From: UBA1941 sp046329575
GTDB taxonomy: Bacteria > Bacteroidota > Bacteroidia > Chitinophagales > LD1
Assembly (NCBI GenBank): GCA_046329575.1
Contig: JAXLUJ010000004.1
Location: 186,001-250,000, forward strand
Length of the DNA stretch: 64,000 nucleotides
Reading direction: 5' to 3'
The notes under the pieces were generated by a model. The model saw only the letters and a list, made by a program, of their open reading frames with translations, had not been told where the DNA came from and made no database searches. The position numbers and the translations under genes were made by a program. Below are positions 50,840-63,500 of the stretch, piece after piece (positions within the stretch are counted from its first letter, which is position 1; the number at the start of each line of letters is the position of its first letter).

Positions 50840-53227
50840 ATGTGCCGCAGCAGTTTAGTTTACTTCAGGTATATATTGCTGCACTGCATTTGTTTAACCA
50901 TTTCCATAGCAACCCTGCATGCTCAGGATTATAATGGCAATTTGCGTGGGCGGATTATTGATAAAGATTCCCGGCAACCATTGTATGCGGTAAACGTGCA
51001 ATTGTTGCTTCCCGGCAATAAAGCTTTTAACACAACAACCGATGCAAATGGAAATTTTCAGTTGACCGCCATTCCTGCTGGAAGGGTAAACTTGAAATGC
51101 AGTTATATCGGTTATGAAGAAGTTTCAGTGAATCAAATACTGATTACTACAGGAAAAGAGGCCGTTATTAATATTGAAATGCAGGAAAAGGTGACGCAAC
51201 TAAATGAAGTTGTTGTAAAAAGTGGAAAAGATAAATCACGACCAAACAACCCATTTGCAACGGTAAGCGCACGATCTTTTTCGGTGGAAGAAACAAAGCG
51301 CTATGCCGGAACACTGAATGATCCCGCTCGTATGGCGCAGTCGTTTGCAGGTGTGGTGTCTTCAAACGATGAGAATAATGCCATTGTGGTGCGCGGCAAT
51401 TCTCCCCGTGGATTATTATGGCGAATGGAAGGAATTGAAATTCCGAATCCTAACCACTTTGCGGGTTCAGAAGGATCTACCGGCGGCGGCGTGAGCATTC
51501 TATCAGCTAATATGTTGTCCAATACCGACTTTTACTCCGGGGCGTTTCCGGCTGAATACGGGAATGCTATAAGCGGAGTGTTCGACCTGAACTTAAGAAA
51601 AGGCAACAACCAAAAATGGGAACAAACCATTCAAATCGGCATTTTAGGATTAGAAGCCGCAGCCGAAGGGCCTTTCAGCAAAACGTACAAAGGATCTTAT
51701 CTGATCAACTATCGTTACAGCACCCTTGATATACTCAATCTGATGGGGTTAAAAATTGGTGGTAATCAGGTTCCCAAATATCAAGACCTCAGCTTCAACT
51801 TTTATTTTCCAACTAAGAAGGGAAGCCAATTTACCATATTTGGAATTGGAGGAATCAGCAGCCTTGGGGCCAAAGTTCCCCACCAGTTTTCGAAATGGAA
51901 AACACTTTCCGATAAAACTGAAGAAGCCCTGGCGCAGAAAACAGGGGTACTGGGTTTTACCCATCTTCACTTGTTTGCCGATAATCAAACTTCCGTAAAA
52001 ACCGTGGTGAGTTGGAGCGGGAGTCAGAATGCATATACCGCTGATACCGTCAGCAATTTGTACGAAAACTTTAATATAGAGAAAAGCAGTTTTACCTACA
52101 TAAACCTGAAAACGCATTCTTATGTAAACCGCAAGATTGATTCCAGAAATACCGTTCGCGCCGGTTTAATCTATCAACATTTGTTTTACAATCTCTTTTA
52201 CGACTTATATAACAATTCGCAAAAAGTGCGGCAGCGATTGATTAATACGAAGGGTAATACGTTTATTGCCGAAGGCTATTGGCAGTGGAAACATCGGTTC
52301 AGCGATAGGTTGCAGATCATTTCCGGAATTCACTTTACTTATGGCGGCATCAATCATAAATTTTACGCGGAACCACGATTAAGCGGAGAATGGCGATTGA
52401 AGGAGAATATGTCGATTACAGCGGGTTTGGGGCTTCATTCCAGAATGGATCCCATTAGTACTTATGAAAGTGACTTAAACGCCTCGGTTCCCGACCCGCA
52501 TCAAAATCGCGATCTTGATTTTACCCGATCATTTCATGCCGTTTTAGGGTATCAATTCACCTTTTTGAGAGATTTTAGATTGAAAGCAGAAGTATATGCT
52601 CAATATCTTTTTTCAGTTCCGGTAGGTAGTGGCGATTACAACTACTTTTCAGTCATCAATTTAAACGAAGGATTTGTGAATTACCCGCTATCCAATAAAG
52701 GAAAGGGATATAATTATGGACTCGAAATAACCATGGAAAAATTTTTCACACATAACTATTACTTTCTCTATACTTTATCATTATTCGATTCAAAATACAA
52801 GGCAACAGATGGCATATGGCGTAATACCGTTTTCAATAGCAACTACGTGATGAACGCATTAGGCGGAAAGGAATTTGTGGTTGGAAGAAAAAAAGTGAAT
52901 CGTATTGGCGTTAATGCCAAAATACTTTGGAGGGGCGGCATGCGCGATACGCCGATTGATCTGGAAGCATCAAAACTTTCCGGTCAAACCGAGTATGTTC
53001 ATTCCAACGAAAACAGCATGCGATTGCCTGACTATTTTCGTATTGATTTTGGTTTGAACTTTAGGCGGAACAGAAAAAAATGGTCCTGGGTGTTAGCAGT
53101 TGACGTTCAGAACCTCATCAATCGCCAGAACATTGCCAGGCGGCAATACAACCGCGAAAACGGTAAAATTGAAGACAAAAAAAACTTAGGTATCATCCCG
53201 GTCTTCAGTTATAAAGTAGAATTCTGA
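50840..53227 (+). CDS. TonB-dependent receptor with carboxypeptidase-like N-terminal domain
   Basis: 795 residues from the ATG at 50840 (a TTG at 50834 is also in frame). Signal peptide LLHCICLTISIATLHAQ, CarboxypepD_reg-like domain at about 20-110 (NLRGRIIDKDSRQPLYAVNV, IGYEEVSVNQILI), plug at about 115-230 (NEVVVKSGKDKSRPNN, IVVRGNSPRGLLWRMEGIEI), then the outer-membrane barrel to a C-terminal VFSYKVEF ending in Phe. Imports an unknown ligand. There is no SusD partner. Confidence 0.92.
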   Translation: MCRSSLVYFRYILLHCICLTISIATLHAQDYNGNLRGRIIDKDSRQPLYAVNVQLLLPGNKAFNTTTDANGNFQLTAIPAGRVNLKCSYIGYEEVSVNQILITTGKEAVINIEMQEKVTQLNEVVVKSGKDKSRPNNPFATVSARSFSVEETKRYAGTLNDPARMAQSFAGVVSSNDENNAIVVRGNSPRGLLWRMEGIEIPNPNHFAGSEGSTGGGVSILSANMLSNTDFYSGAFPAEYGNAISGVFDLNLRKGNNQKWEQTIQIGILGLEAAAEGPFSKTYKGSYLINYRYSTLDILNLMGLKIGGNQVPKYQDLSFNFYFPTKKGSQFTIFGIGGISSLGAKVPHQFSKWKTLSDKTEEALAQKTGVLGFTHLHLFADNQTSVKTVVSWSGSQNAYTADTVSNLYENFNIEKSSFTYINLKTHSYVNRKIDSRNTVRAGLIYQHLFYNLFYDLYNNSQKVRQRLINTKGNTFIAEGYWQWKHRFSDRLQIISGIHFTYGGINHKFYAEPRLSGEWRLKENMSITAGLGLHSRMDPISTYESDLNASVPDPHQNRDLDFTRSFHAVLGYQFTFLRDFRLKAEVYAQYLFSVPVGSGDYNYFSVINLNEGFVNYPLSNKGKGYNYGLEITMEKFFTHNYYFLYTLSLFDSKYKATDGIWRNTVFNSNYVMNALGGKEFVVGRKKVNRIGVNAKILWRGGMRDTPIDLEASKLSGQTEYVHSNENSMRLPDYFRIDFGLNFRRNRKKWSWVLAVDVQNLINRQNIARRQYNRENGKIEDKKNLGIIPVFSYKVEF

Positions 53228-53354
53228 TTTTTGGAGAGCCGTTTTCCAGAAAATGATATTGTTGAAGCGAACCTTGCTGGTTCACCTCCTGATCCAGCGC
53301 GCTGGATTATTTAAGCTACTTCGCCCTTTTTCAGATAAGAACGCTACTTGTTTT

Positions 53355-53362
53355 TATTTTCG
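53355..53362 (+). promoter_or_regulatory. Variant -7 box TATTTTCG before prfB
   Basis: TAnnTTCG, 17 nt before the GTG start at 53380; see the variant-box finding. Confidence 0.3.
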
Positions 53363-53379
53363 CAGCCTAATTAATTTGT

Positions 53380-54468
53380 GTGACTCAAGAACATTTAGCG
53401 GCATTAAAAGAACGTCTCGATAACCTTTATCGCTTTCTCAATATAGAAGAAAGGAAAATGAAGGTACAGCAAGATGAGGCAGCCACATTACACCCTGATT
53501 TTTGGAACGATCCCAAAAAGGCTGAAGAAATACTAAAAGGCATCAAACTTCATAAAATCTGGATTCATGATTTTGAAAACGCAATGCGTCAATACGACGA
53601 TGCCAAGGTTTTACGGGAATTTTTTGAGGCAGGAGAAGATGTAGAAAACGATTTGAAATTACAGTTTCAAAAGGCATTGGATGCTACTGATGAGTTAGAA
53701 TTCAAATCAACATTAGACCAACCCGAAGATGCGCTTGCTGCAATTTTAGAAATCAATGCCGGCGCAGGCGGCACGGAAAGTTGTGATTGGTCTTCCATGC
53801 TCATGCGCATGTATGTGATGTGGGCCGAATCGCACGGTTTTAAAATTCAGGAAGTAGAACGTACCGATGATGATGTAGCGGGTATTAGATCCGTATCTCT
53901 GGAAATCACCGGTGAATTTGCCTATGGTTTCTTAAAAGGCGAAAACGGGGTTCACCGTCTGGTGCGCGTCTCCCCTTTTAACGCGCAAGGAAAGAGACAA
54001 ACTTCCTTCGCCAGCGTGTTCGTATATCCTGTTATTGACGATACTATTGATATTAGCCTGCCTGCCTCTGATCTGGAGTGGGATACCTTTAGAAGTAGTG
54101 GCGCCGGAGGCCAAAACGTAAATAAAGTGGAAACTGCCGTGCGGGTAAAACACCTTCCCACCGGAATTGTAGTTACATGTCAGATAACTCGTTCGCAGCA
54201 CGACAATCGCGAAAGAGCGTTGCAGATGCTAAAGTCGAAATTGTATGAAATGGAACTAGAGAAACGATATGAGGAGCGCGACAAAGTGGAGGGCACAAAA
54301 TTGAAAATTGAGTGGGGTTCGCAAATCCGCAATTATGTGCTACATCCTTACAAACTAATTAAGGATACCCGTAGCGGTTATGAAGTATCAAATATTCAAC
54401 CGGTATTGGATGGCGACCTTGACGGTTTTATTAAAGCTTATTTACTACACGCTACTAAGAAGGTGTAG
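53380..54468 (+). CDS. prfB: Peptide chain release factor 2
   Basis: 362 residues from a GTG at 53380 (MTQEHLAALKERLDNLYRFL). Recognises UGA and UAA. SPF anticodon-like motif in RLVRVSPFNAQGKRQTSF shows RF2 rather than RF1; GGQ at residues 243-245 in RSSGAGGQNVNKVE. The region where many prfB genes have the CTT TGA C programmed frameshift (after RFL) reads straight through as CTC AAT ATA GAA, so no frameshift is used. Followed by a shared terminator. Confidence 0.95.
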   Translation: MTQEHLAALKERLDNLYRFLNIEERKMKVQQDEAATLHPDFWNDPKKAEEILKGIKLHKIWIHDFENAMRQYDDAKVLREFFEAGEDVENDLKLQFQKALDATDELEFKSTLDQPEDALAAILEINAGAGGTESCDWSSMLMRMYVMWAESHGFKIQEVERTDDDVAGIRSVSLEITGEFAYGFLKGENGVHRLVRVSPFNAQGKRQTSFASVFVYPVIDDTIDISLPASDLEWDTFRSSGAGGQNVNKVETAVRVKHLPTGIVVTCQITRSQHDNRERALQMLKSKLYEMELEKRYEERDKVEGTKLKIEWGSQIRNYVLHPYKLIKDTRSGYEVSNIQPVLDGDLDGFIKAYLLHATKKV

Positions 54469-54483
54469 ATGCTCCGTTTCAAA

Positions 54484-54515
54484 AAAAAAGCCGGATCAAA
54501 AGATCCGGCTTTTTT
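54484..54515. terminator. Bidirectional terminator between prfB and the giant gene
   Basis: AAAAAAGCCGGATC, loop AAAA, GATCCGGCTTTTTT: an 8-bp G/C-rich stem with A and T runs on both sides, suitable for both converging genes. Confidence 0.9.
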
Positions 54516-54518
54516 ATG

Positions 54519-57500
54519 CTATCGCATCAGTGTGATCGTGCCATTCTTCATTTCTTTGTGGCCATCGAGATAGGTAATCTCTAACTGATATGTATAAGTA
54601 TCAAATTCACATTGTTTGCCTCGGAATGTTCCATCCCAACCGTAGGCTTTATTTTGATCGATTCCGTTAGGCTGTTCCGGATCATCATAAACTTTTTCAC
54701 CCCAACGATTGAACACTTGCATATTGCCCGACTTGGCGCCAAGTATTGCAAATTGGAACCTATCGTTTAATCCGTCTCCATTAGGCGTAAATGCAGTTGG
54801 CATAAAGATCGCCGCTTCAGTTCTTACTTCAATTCGAACGGTATCGCTTGCCGAACAGCCGCGGGCATTCGTCATAGTAACAACAATAGTTTGAGTGGAT
54901 TGCGGATATTGCGTTGGATTAGTGCAATTTGCAGGATCACCACATGCACTGAAATCCAGCGAATCCAATGCCATCCAAACTAATCCCGTTACTGTAGTAT
55001 CAGAATGTGTAGTGGCATTCAAATGAATTTGTTGCCCTTTTAAAACTACTTCTGCATCTACCGTTAAATCAACACTATCACTAGACGACGGAATTACAGA
55101 GAAGGTATTCATTCCCTCACAACCATTGGCATCTCTAACAATTACAGTATACGTGCCTGCAGTTAGCTGACCAAATGTATCGTTGCTCTGCGTTATACCA
55201 TTCAAAATATACAGGTACGGAGCTTTACCTCCTGACGCAGTTACCACTACCTTACCATTTTTGGTGCTCACACAGGTTGTTCCAGATGCTGAAGTAGAAA
55301 TACTGATTGGAGCTGGTGATTTGATGGTACCGCTATCTACAGCCTGACATCCTGAGGCATCGGTAATGGTTACAATGTAGGAACCATCGCTTAGATTGGT
55401 TGCCACATTACCGGTTTGACCGGTGGTATTCCAACTGTAAGAATATGGAATAGCTCCACCACTCACAGCTACCGACACAAATCCATTATCACCTCCAGAG
55501 CAGGTAGGATTGCTTACCGATACTGTTGTAAACATTGGATTTGGTTGTCCATTCACTGTTATACTTCCGTTCAAATGACAACCATTGGAGTCGGTTACAA
55601 TAACTGTGTAAAGTCCGCCGGCTACATTTGACTGAGAAGCAGTTGTAACGAAATTATTCCAAAGATATTCATACGGAACTACTCCTCCGGTTACTGCAAC
55701 TGAAACCGATCCACTGTTGCTTTGACAAGAAGCATCTACTTTGTTCAGAACAATCTTTAAAGAATCGGCTTCTTTAACATCAGCACAAAGTGACGCCGGA
55801 CAACCTTTACTATCAGTAACTGAAACACAGTAGGTACCACCACTCAAATTGCGTAAATCTTCATTAATTGTAAGAGGTGTACCACCCAGTGAACCGCTAT
55901 ACCACTGGTAGTTGTATGGAGGTGTACCATAATAAACTGAAAGATCTACAACGCCATCCTTATCGCCGTTACAAGTCACATTTTTGATGATGGACGTGAT
56001 AACAATACCATCAGGTTCAACTACAAAAATTGAATCAGTTGCCGAACAACCTTTTGAATCGGTAACAGTAACTTTGTAGGCACCGCCATTCAAATTCGAT
56101 AAATCCTCATTAGATGAACCATTCGACCACAGATAGCTATAAGGATATGTGCCTCCGTTAACGATTAGGTTAATAGCGCCATCGCCGCTTGCATTACAGC
56201 GAGGTGTAGTTACCAAATGATTAATTGATAGTACACTAGGATTGATAATCTGGGCAGAATCAATCACCTGACAATTATTGAAATCTTTAACAGTAACACC
56301 ATACATGCCACTGGCCAAACTATTAATATCCTCAGTTGCAGCGCCGTTCGACCAGGTATAGGTTAACGGTAAGGTTCCACCTGCTACTGTGAGATCAATG
56401 GATCCATTATTCGCATTATGACAGGTAATTTGACTTACAGTATGCGTAACACTAATTGCCTGAGGTTCGATGATATTTACACTATCGCGATGTTGACATC
56501 CATTTGCATCAGTAATAATCACCGTAAACCAGCCGCCGCCAATTTGATTAAGATCCTCAGAAGCGCTGAAATTAGACCATAAGAAAGTCAGTGGCGCTGC
56601 GCCTCCCGAAACAGTAAGATTTGCAGCCCCATTGTTTTGACCATGACAAGTAACATTAGTACCTGCAATACTGCTGCTAATCGCTGCAGGTTCAGCAATT
56701 GTTTCACTTAAAGTAACCGAACATCCGTTCGCATCACTGATTGAAACACTGTAATTGCCTGCTGCCAAACCGCTCAAATCTTCTGTTGACGCACCATTGC
56801 TCCAGTTGAACACATATGGCGTTCCGCCACCGTTCACTGTTACATCTATTCGGCCGTCCTGTTTTCCGTTACATGAAATATCCTGATGAGATGAAGAGGC
56901 CACCAAGGAATTGGCTGGTTCGTTTACTGTGGCCGTGCCTGAGTTCGAACAACCATTGCCGTCGGTTACAGTTACCGAATAGCTTCCTGCTACTACGTTC
57001 GAAATACTGTCTAAAGTAGATCCTCCCGTCCAGCTATAACTGTAGCTTCCCGAACCGCCGCTTGCCGTTACACGAACCATGCCGGTGGCGCTGCCTTTAC
57101 AGGCCACATCCCGAACAGTGAACGTTAACCCAAGAGCAGCCGGTGAAGTTACCGAAGCCGAGGCCGATGCTGTACAGCCATTCTTATCGGTAACAATAAC
57201 AGTGTAATTACCGGCTCCAACATTTGAAAGATTTGCTGTGGTGGCAAAGTTCGACCATAAGTAATTGTAAGGCGCCGTTCCTCCACTAACCGTAGAAGTT
57301 ACCGTTCCATTCGTTCCGTTATTGCACGTTAAAGCACTGCCGGTTGCTGATGCTGAAATCGCTGCCGGTTCAGCAATTGTTTCACTTAGAGTAACCGAAC
57401 ATCCGTTCGCATCACTGATTGAAACACTGTAATTGCCCGCTGCCAAACCGCTCAAATCTTCTGTTGACGCACCATTGCTCCAGTTGAACACATATGGCGT

Positions 57501-60500
57501 TCCGCCACCGTTCACTGTTACATCTATTCGGCCGTCCTGTTTTCCGTTACATGAAATATCCTGATGAGATGAAGAGGCCACCAAGGAATTGGCTGGTTCG
57601 TTTACTGTGGCCGTGCCGGAGTTCGAACAACCATTGCCGTCGGTTACAGTTACCGAATAGCTTCCTGCTACCACGTTCGAAATACTGTCTAAAGTAGATC
57701 CTCCCGTCCAGCTATAACTGTAGCTTCCCGAACCTCCGCTTGCCGTTACGCGAACCATGCCGGTGGCGCTGCCTTTACAGGCCACATCCCGAACAGTGAA
57801 CATTAACCCAAGAGCAGCAGGTGAAGTTACCGATGCCGAGGCTGAAGCTGTACAGCCATTCTTATCGGTAACAATAACAGTGTAGTTACCGGCTCCAACA
57901 TTTGAAAGATTTGCTGTGGTGGCAAAGTTCGACCATAAGTAATTGTAAGGCGCCGTTCCTCCACTAACCGTAGAAGTTACCGTTCCATTCGTTCCGTTAT
58001 TGCACGTTAAGGCACTGCCGGTTGCTGATGCTGAAATCGCTGCCGGTTCAGCAATTGTTTCATTCAAAATTACTGAACATCCGTTCGCATCACTGATTGA
58101 AACACTGTAATTGCCCGCTGCCAAACCGCTCAAATCTTCTGTAGACGCACCATTGCTCCAGTTGAACACATATGGCGTTCCGCCACCGTTCACTGTTACA
58201 TCTATTCGGCCGTCCTGTTTTCCGTTACATGAAATATCCTGATGAGATGAAGAGGCCACCAAGGAATTGGCTGGTTCGTTTACTGTGGCCGTGCCTGAGT
58301 TCGAACAACCATTGCCGTCGGTTACAGTTACCGAATAGCTTCCTGCTACCACGTTCGAAATACTGTCTAAAGTAAATCCTCCCGTCCAGCTATAACTGTA
58401 GCTTCCCGAACCGCCGCTTGCCGTTACACGAACCATGCCGGTGGCGCTGCCTTTACAGGCCACATCCCGAACAGTGAACGTTAACCCAAGAGCAGCCGGT
58501 GAAGTTACCGAAGCCGAGGCCGATGCCGTACAGCCATTCTTATCGGTAACAATAACAGTGTAATTACCGGCTCCAACGTTTGAAAGATTTGCTGTAGTAG
58601 CAAAGTTCGACCATAAGTAATTGTAAGGCGCCGTTCCTCCACTAACCGTAGAAGTTACCGTTCCATTCGTTCCGTTATTGCACGTTAAAGCACTGCCGGT
58701 TGCTGATGCTGAAATCGCTGCCGGTTCAGCAATTGTTTCACTTAGAGTAACCGAACATCCGTTCGCATCACTGATTGAAACACTGTAATTGCCCGCTGCC
58801 AAACCGCTCAAATCTTCTGTTGACGCACCATTGCTCCAGTTGAACACATATGGCGTTCCGCCACCGTTCACTGTTACATCTATTCGGCCGTCCTGTTTTC
58901 CGTTACAAGAAATATCCTGATGAGATGAAGAGGCCACCAAGGAATTGGCTGGTTCGTTTACTGTGGCCGTGCCTGAGTTCGAACAACCATTGCCGTCTGT
59001 TACAGTTACCGAATAGCTTCCTGCTACTACGTTCGAAATACTGTCTAAAGTAGATCCTCCCGTCCAGCTATAACTGTAGCTTCCCGAACCGCCGCTTGCC
59101 GTTACACGAACCATGCCGGTGGCGCTGCCTTTACAGGCCACATCCCGAACAGTGAACGTTAACCCAAGAGCAGCAGGTGAAGTTACCGATGCCGAGGCTG
59201 AAGCTGTACAGCCATTCTTATCGGTAACAATAACAGTGTAGTTACCGGCTCCAACATTTGAAAGATTTGCTGTGGTGGCAAAGTTCGACCATAAGTAATT
59301 GTAAGGCGCCGTTCCTCCACTAACCGTAGAAGTTACCGTTCCATTCGTTCCGTTATTGCACGTTAAGGCACTGCCGGTTGCTGATGCAATTAGTAGTGCT
59401 GGTTCAATAACAGAATCTGATCGTACAAAGCTGCAACCATTAGCATCTTTAACAGTTACTGAATAAGTACCGGGGCCGAGGTTAGTAATGCTACTAATTC
59501 CGGGAATATTGCTAATGCTCCATTGGTAAATCAATGGTGCAGTACCACCTTGAGTGAAAACTTCTTCTTTACCGTCATTCGCACCAAAACAACTAATATT
59601 AGTAGTAACTAAAGTTCCGGTAAATACACTATTCGACTGAATTACCCTGGCTGAATCAACTTTGATACAATTTTTAGAATCTGTAACAGTAACATGGTAA
59701 TTACCACCTCCAACATTTACGAGATCTTCGGTTGTAGCGCCATTCGACCAGTTATAGCTGAATGAAGGTGTTCCACCATGCACGGTAAGATCTACAGCAC
59801 CGATTGTTGAACCAGCGCATGGAGAATTTGTAATTGCAAAGGTTAATGTTATTGGTTGTGGTTCAAAAACAGCGGCAGATACAAATGCAGTGCAGTTATT
59901 ATGATCACGAACAGTTACACTATAGTTGCCGCCAGAAATTGTAGTGAGATTTGGTGTAGTAGCGCCGTTTGACCAACCGTATGAATAAGGTGTGGTCCCG
60001 CCGCTAACGGTAAGCGAAACAGCTCCATTAGCTGCCCCAAAACATGTTACGCTATCGGAAGTGGCAGATGCGGCAAGTACACTGGCAGGTTCGGAAACAA
60101 TTTGAGTGAGAGATTTTTGACATCCATTGGCATCTATCACGGTTACACCATAATTTCCCGGTGCAAGGTTAAAGCGGTCTTCTGTTGTATCTCCAGTGCT
60201 CCAATTAAATTTATAAGGTGGAACCCCGCCATTTGCCGTAATATCAATTTCCCCTGTAGAATCACCCTTACAATTTACATCGTGGAACGAAGCCACACTT
60301 AAGAATAACGGAAGTGGTTGTGAAACACTTGCTCCTGTTGATGCCGTACAATTATTCGCATCAAACACCGTTACGTTGTAGGTGCCCGCCCCTACGTTAG
60401 TCAGGTCCTCATTTCCTGTACCATTGCTCCAACTAAAACTATAAGGCGCAGTACCTCCTACCGGAGTGATATAGATTGTACCGTTGCTATTACCATTGCA

Positions 60501-63500
60501 TAAATTGTTAGATATAGAATCTAATTGAACTGATAATAAGGCTGGTTGAGAAATTCCAACATTCAAAACCTGAGAACAAGAATTGGCATCTTTCGCAACA
60601 ATCGTATAAGTACCTGCACTAAGGCCGGTGAACGTTGGTAACGCTTGTGCAATACCACCATTCAAACTATACGATAATGGCGAAACGCCTCCAGTAAACA
60701 GTATGGTAACGGAACCGTTATTTCCACCAAAACAAGAAACGTTTACTTGTGTATCAATAACGGCATTCACTACATAACTGTTAGATAGATTAACCGATAC
60801 CGTATCCTGACAACCATGTGAATCGATGATGGTAACCAAATAACTGCCGGCGGGTTGTGAATTGAAAACGTTGGAAAATTGTGATGGCCCCCCATTCAGA
60901 GAGTAGCTGTAGCCTGGAGTACCTCCGGTTCCCGAGGCCGTAATCGTACCATTTGAAACCCCGGCACAACTTGGATTTAAACCTACAGCAGCAACATCTA
61001 ACACGCTTGGTTCAGAAATCACTACAGGATTCACAACATATACGGCACTGCAACCCAGTGAATCTCGAATCACTACATTATAATTTCCGGCAAGCAATCC
61101 GGTAAAATTGTTTGTAAAAGAGTAGTTTGTTCCATTATCCACAGAATAACTGATTGGTGACGTACCACCAGAGGCCGAGATGGTAATTGTTCCATTTGCA
61201 CTTCCGTTACAAAGTGCATCAGTAGATGAAACAGAATTAATAGTTGGTTGAGGCGCTACAGTAACCTTTGCAGCGCTGTTGAATAAAGATGATCGGGTAC
61301 AACCACCTGCATCGGAAATTTGCTGTAACGTATAAGTTGTGGTTGAACCAGGGTTTACAACAACTGTATATCCCGAATTAATAGCTGTAAGATTAAATGC
61401 GTTTGTACCATCCGTATAGGTAACATTGAATGGAGCGGTGCCATTGGTAAAGTTAAAGACGATGGTATCGGTTCCACCTTGGCAAATTGTTGCAGTACCG
61501 CTGATTCCACCTTGAGGAATAGGATTAACTTTTACAAATTTAGAGGTTGAAGTATTAAAACATACATTGGAAGCCTGAACGCTCACATTTCCCGACAAAG
61601 CTGTTCCAAAATCAACAGTAATTGATGTAGATCCTTGTCCGGAGATGACATTGGCGCCTGCTGGAACGGTCCAACTATATAGTGTGGCGCCTGCAATTGG
61701 CAAAGTTGAAAATCCAACAGGATTAGCTCCAAAACAGATTGAATCAGATCCACTGATTGCGCCAAGGGAACCTAAAGCGGGCGTAATTGTTAATGGCAAA
61801 GATACTGCCGATCCGGTAAAGCAATCGTTAGATGGAACCACGGAAATTGATCCCGAAGTGGCAGTTCCCAGATTTACGGAAATAGAATTAGTTCCTTGCC
61901 CTAATGATATAGAGGCTCCTGAAGGAACCGTCCATTGGTAATCAGAAGCACCGGTTACGGCAGGCAAAGAATAGGTTTCGGTAGCGCCAAAACATGGCGT
62001 ATTATTACCCGAAATTGAGGACGCTGTTCCTAACTGAGGTGTTACTACAACATTCAAATTACTGGCAGCGCCGGTAAAGCAAGAATTAGAAGGTGTCACG
62101 GAAATTACTCCGCTACTTGCCGTCAGGTAGTTTACTGAAATAGAATTTGAGCCTTGTCCGGCCGAAATGCTGGCTCCCGAAGGTACCGTCCAGAAATAGT
62201 TGGTAGCACCCGAAACCGGACTTATAGAATAAGGAACCCCATTATCTCCATAACATATTGTAGTATCACCTGTAATAACGCCGGTGGTGCCAACATTAGG
62301 CGTAACCGTTACGGATGTACTAGCTGCAATACCGCTAAAGCAGGAATTACTAGGAGTCATTGTAATATTTCCTGAAGTAGCAGTTCCCCAATTTACTGTA
62401 ATGGAAGTAGTTCCTTGGCCGGTAAAGGTTGCGCCTGAAGGAACCGTCCACGTATATGTTGTAGCGGCTGTAACCGTTCCTGTAGTATAGGTTACGCCGG
62501 TTTGACCCGCGCATACCGAACCTAACCCGCTGATTGTGCCGGTAGCCCCAAGAGCCGGAGTAACAGTAATCGATTTAGATGCTGTAGAACCAGTAAAGCA
62601 CGCATTAGAAGGCTGCACTGTTATGCTGCCCCCAGTGGAAGATCCAAAATTAACAGTCACCGAAGTTGTTCCTTGGCCAAGTTGAATTGAAGCGCCGGAT
62701 GGAACAGCCCATGTGTAAGTTGTGGCATTAGTTACCGAACCAATAGAGTAAACTACATTATTCTGACCGGAACATACTGTGGCCGGCCCGGAAATTGCTC
62801 CCACACTGCCAATGGCATTCTGAATTGTAACTGCCAGAGAGGACGCCGCACCTGAGAAACAACCATTGCTTGGAACAACAGAAACACTACCTGAATTTGA
62901 ACCAAAAGTTACTTGAATGGTCGTACTGCCCTGTCCGCTTGTAATCGATGCACCTGCAGGAACGCTCCAGGTGTAGGTGGTGGCATTAGAAACTGCAGCA
63001 ATCGAATAAACCTGTCCGGTAGCACCGGCGCATATAGCCGTATTTCCGGTTATCGCACCAGCTGCACCAACCGGCTGGGTCACCGTTATTGTTATTACAT
63101 TAGAACTTACTGTTGTGGTACCTCCTGAAAAATTGGTACAGAAAGTTACATCTCTTCTAAAATAGGTGGTTTGAGTTAAAGTTCCGGATGTATAAGTATT
63201 GCCATTGGCTCCGCCAATAGGATTCCATGTGAGCAGATCGGTACTAGAATACCACTGCACTCCACTATTATTTGTTGTAGGAGAAATAACATTGGTAAAA
63301 CTTGCAGGTGCAGTACCCGAACAAATTGTTTGACTTGACCCTATTGAACCAGCTGTGTAACCACTTTCAAAATAATAGCGGAAACGCCAACGGGCATTAT
63401 AATCATTAGTACTTCCATCGGAAGAACAGCCTGTACGACCACTATTATAATTCCCCGTAAAAGAACATGCCCCTACACTATTAATGAGAACATTGTTAGA

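Noticed and set aside
53380..53470. Programmed frameshift in prfB
   Set aside because: No CTT TGA C or other in-frame stop in the expected place; the frame is continuous.
56816..59053. Four plus-strand open frames of 67 codons, spaced 678 bp, encoding almost the same protein
   Set aside because: They are antisense shadows of the repeated SprB-like units of the giant gene, with no promoter or family match.
56680..59391. CRISPR array or satellite DNA
   Set aside because: The repeat unit is 678 bp, in frame, coding and without spacers.
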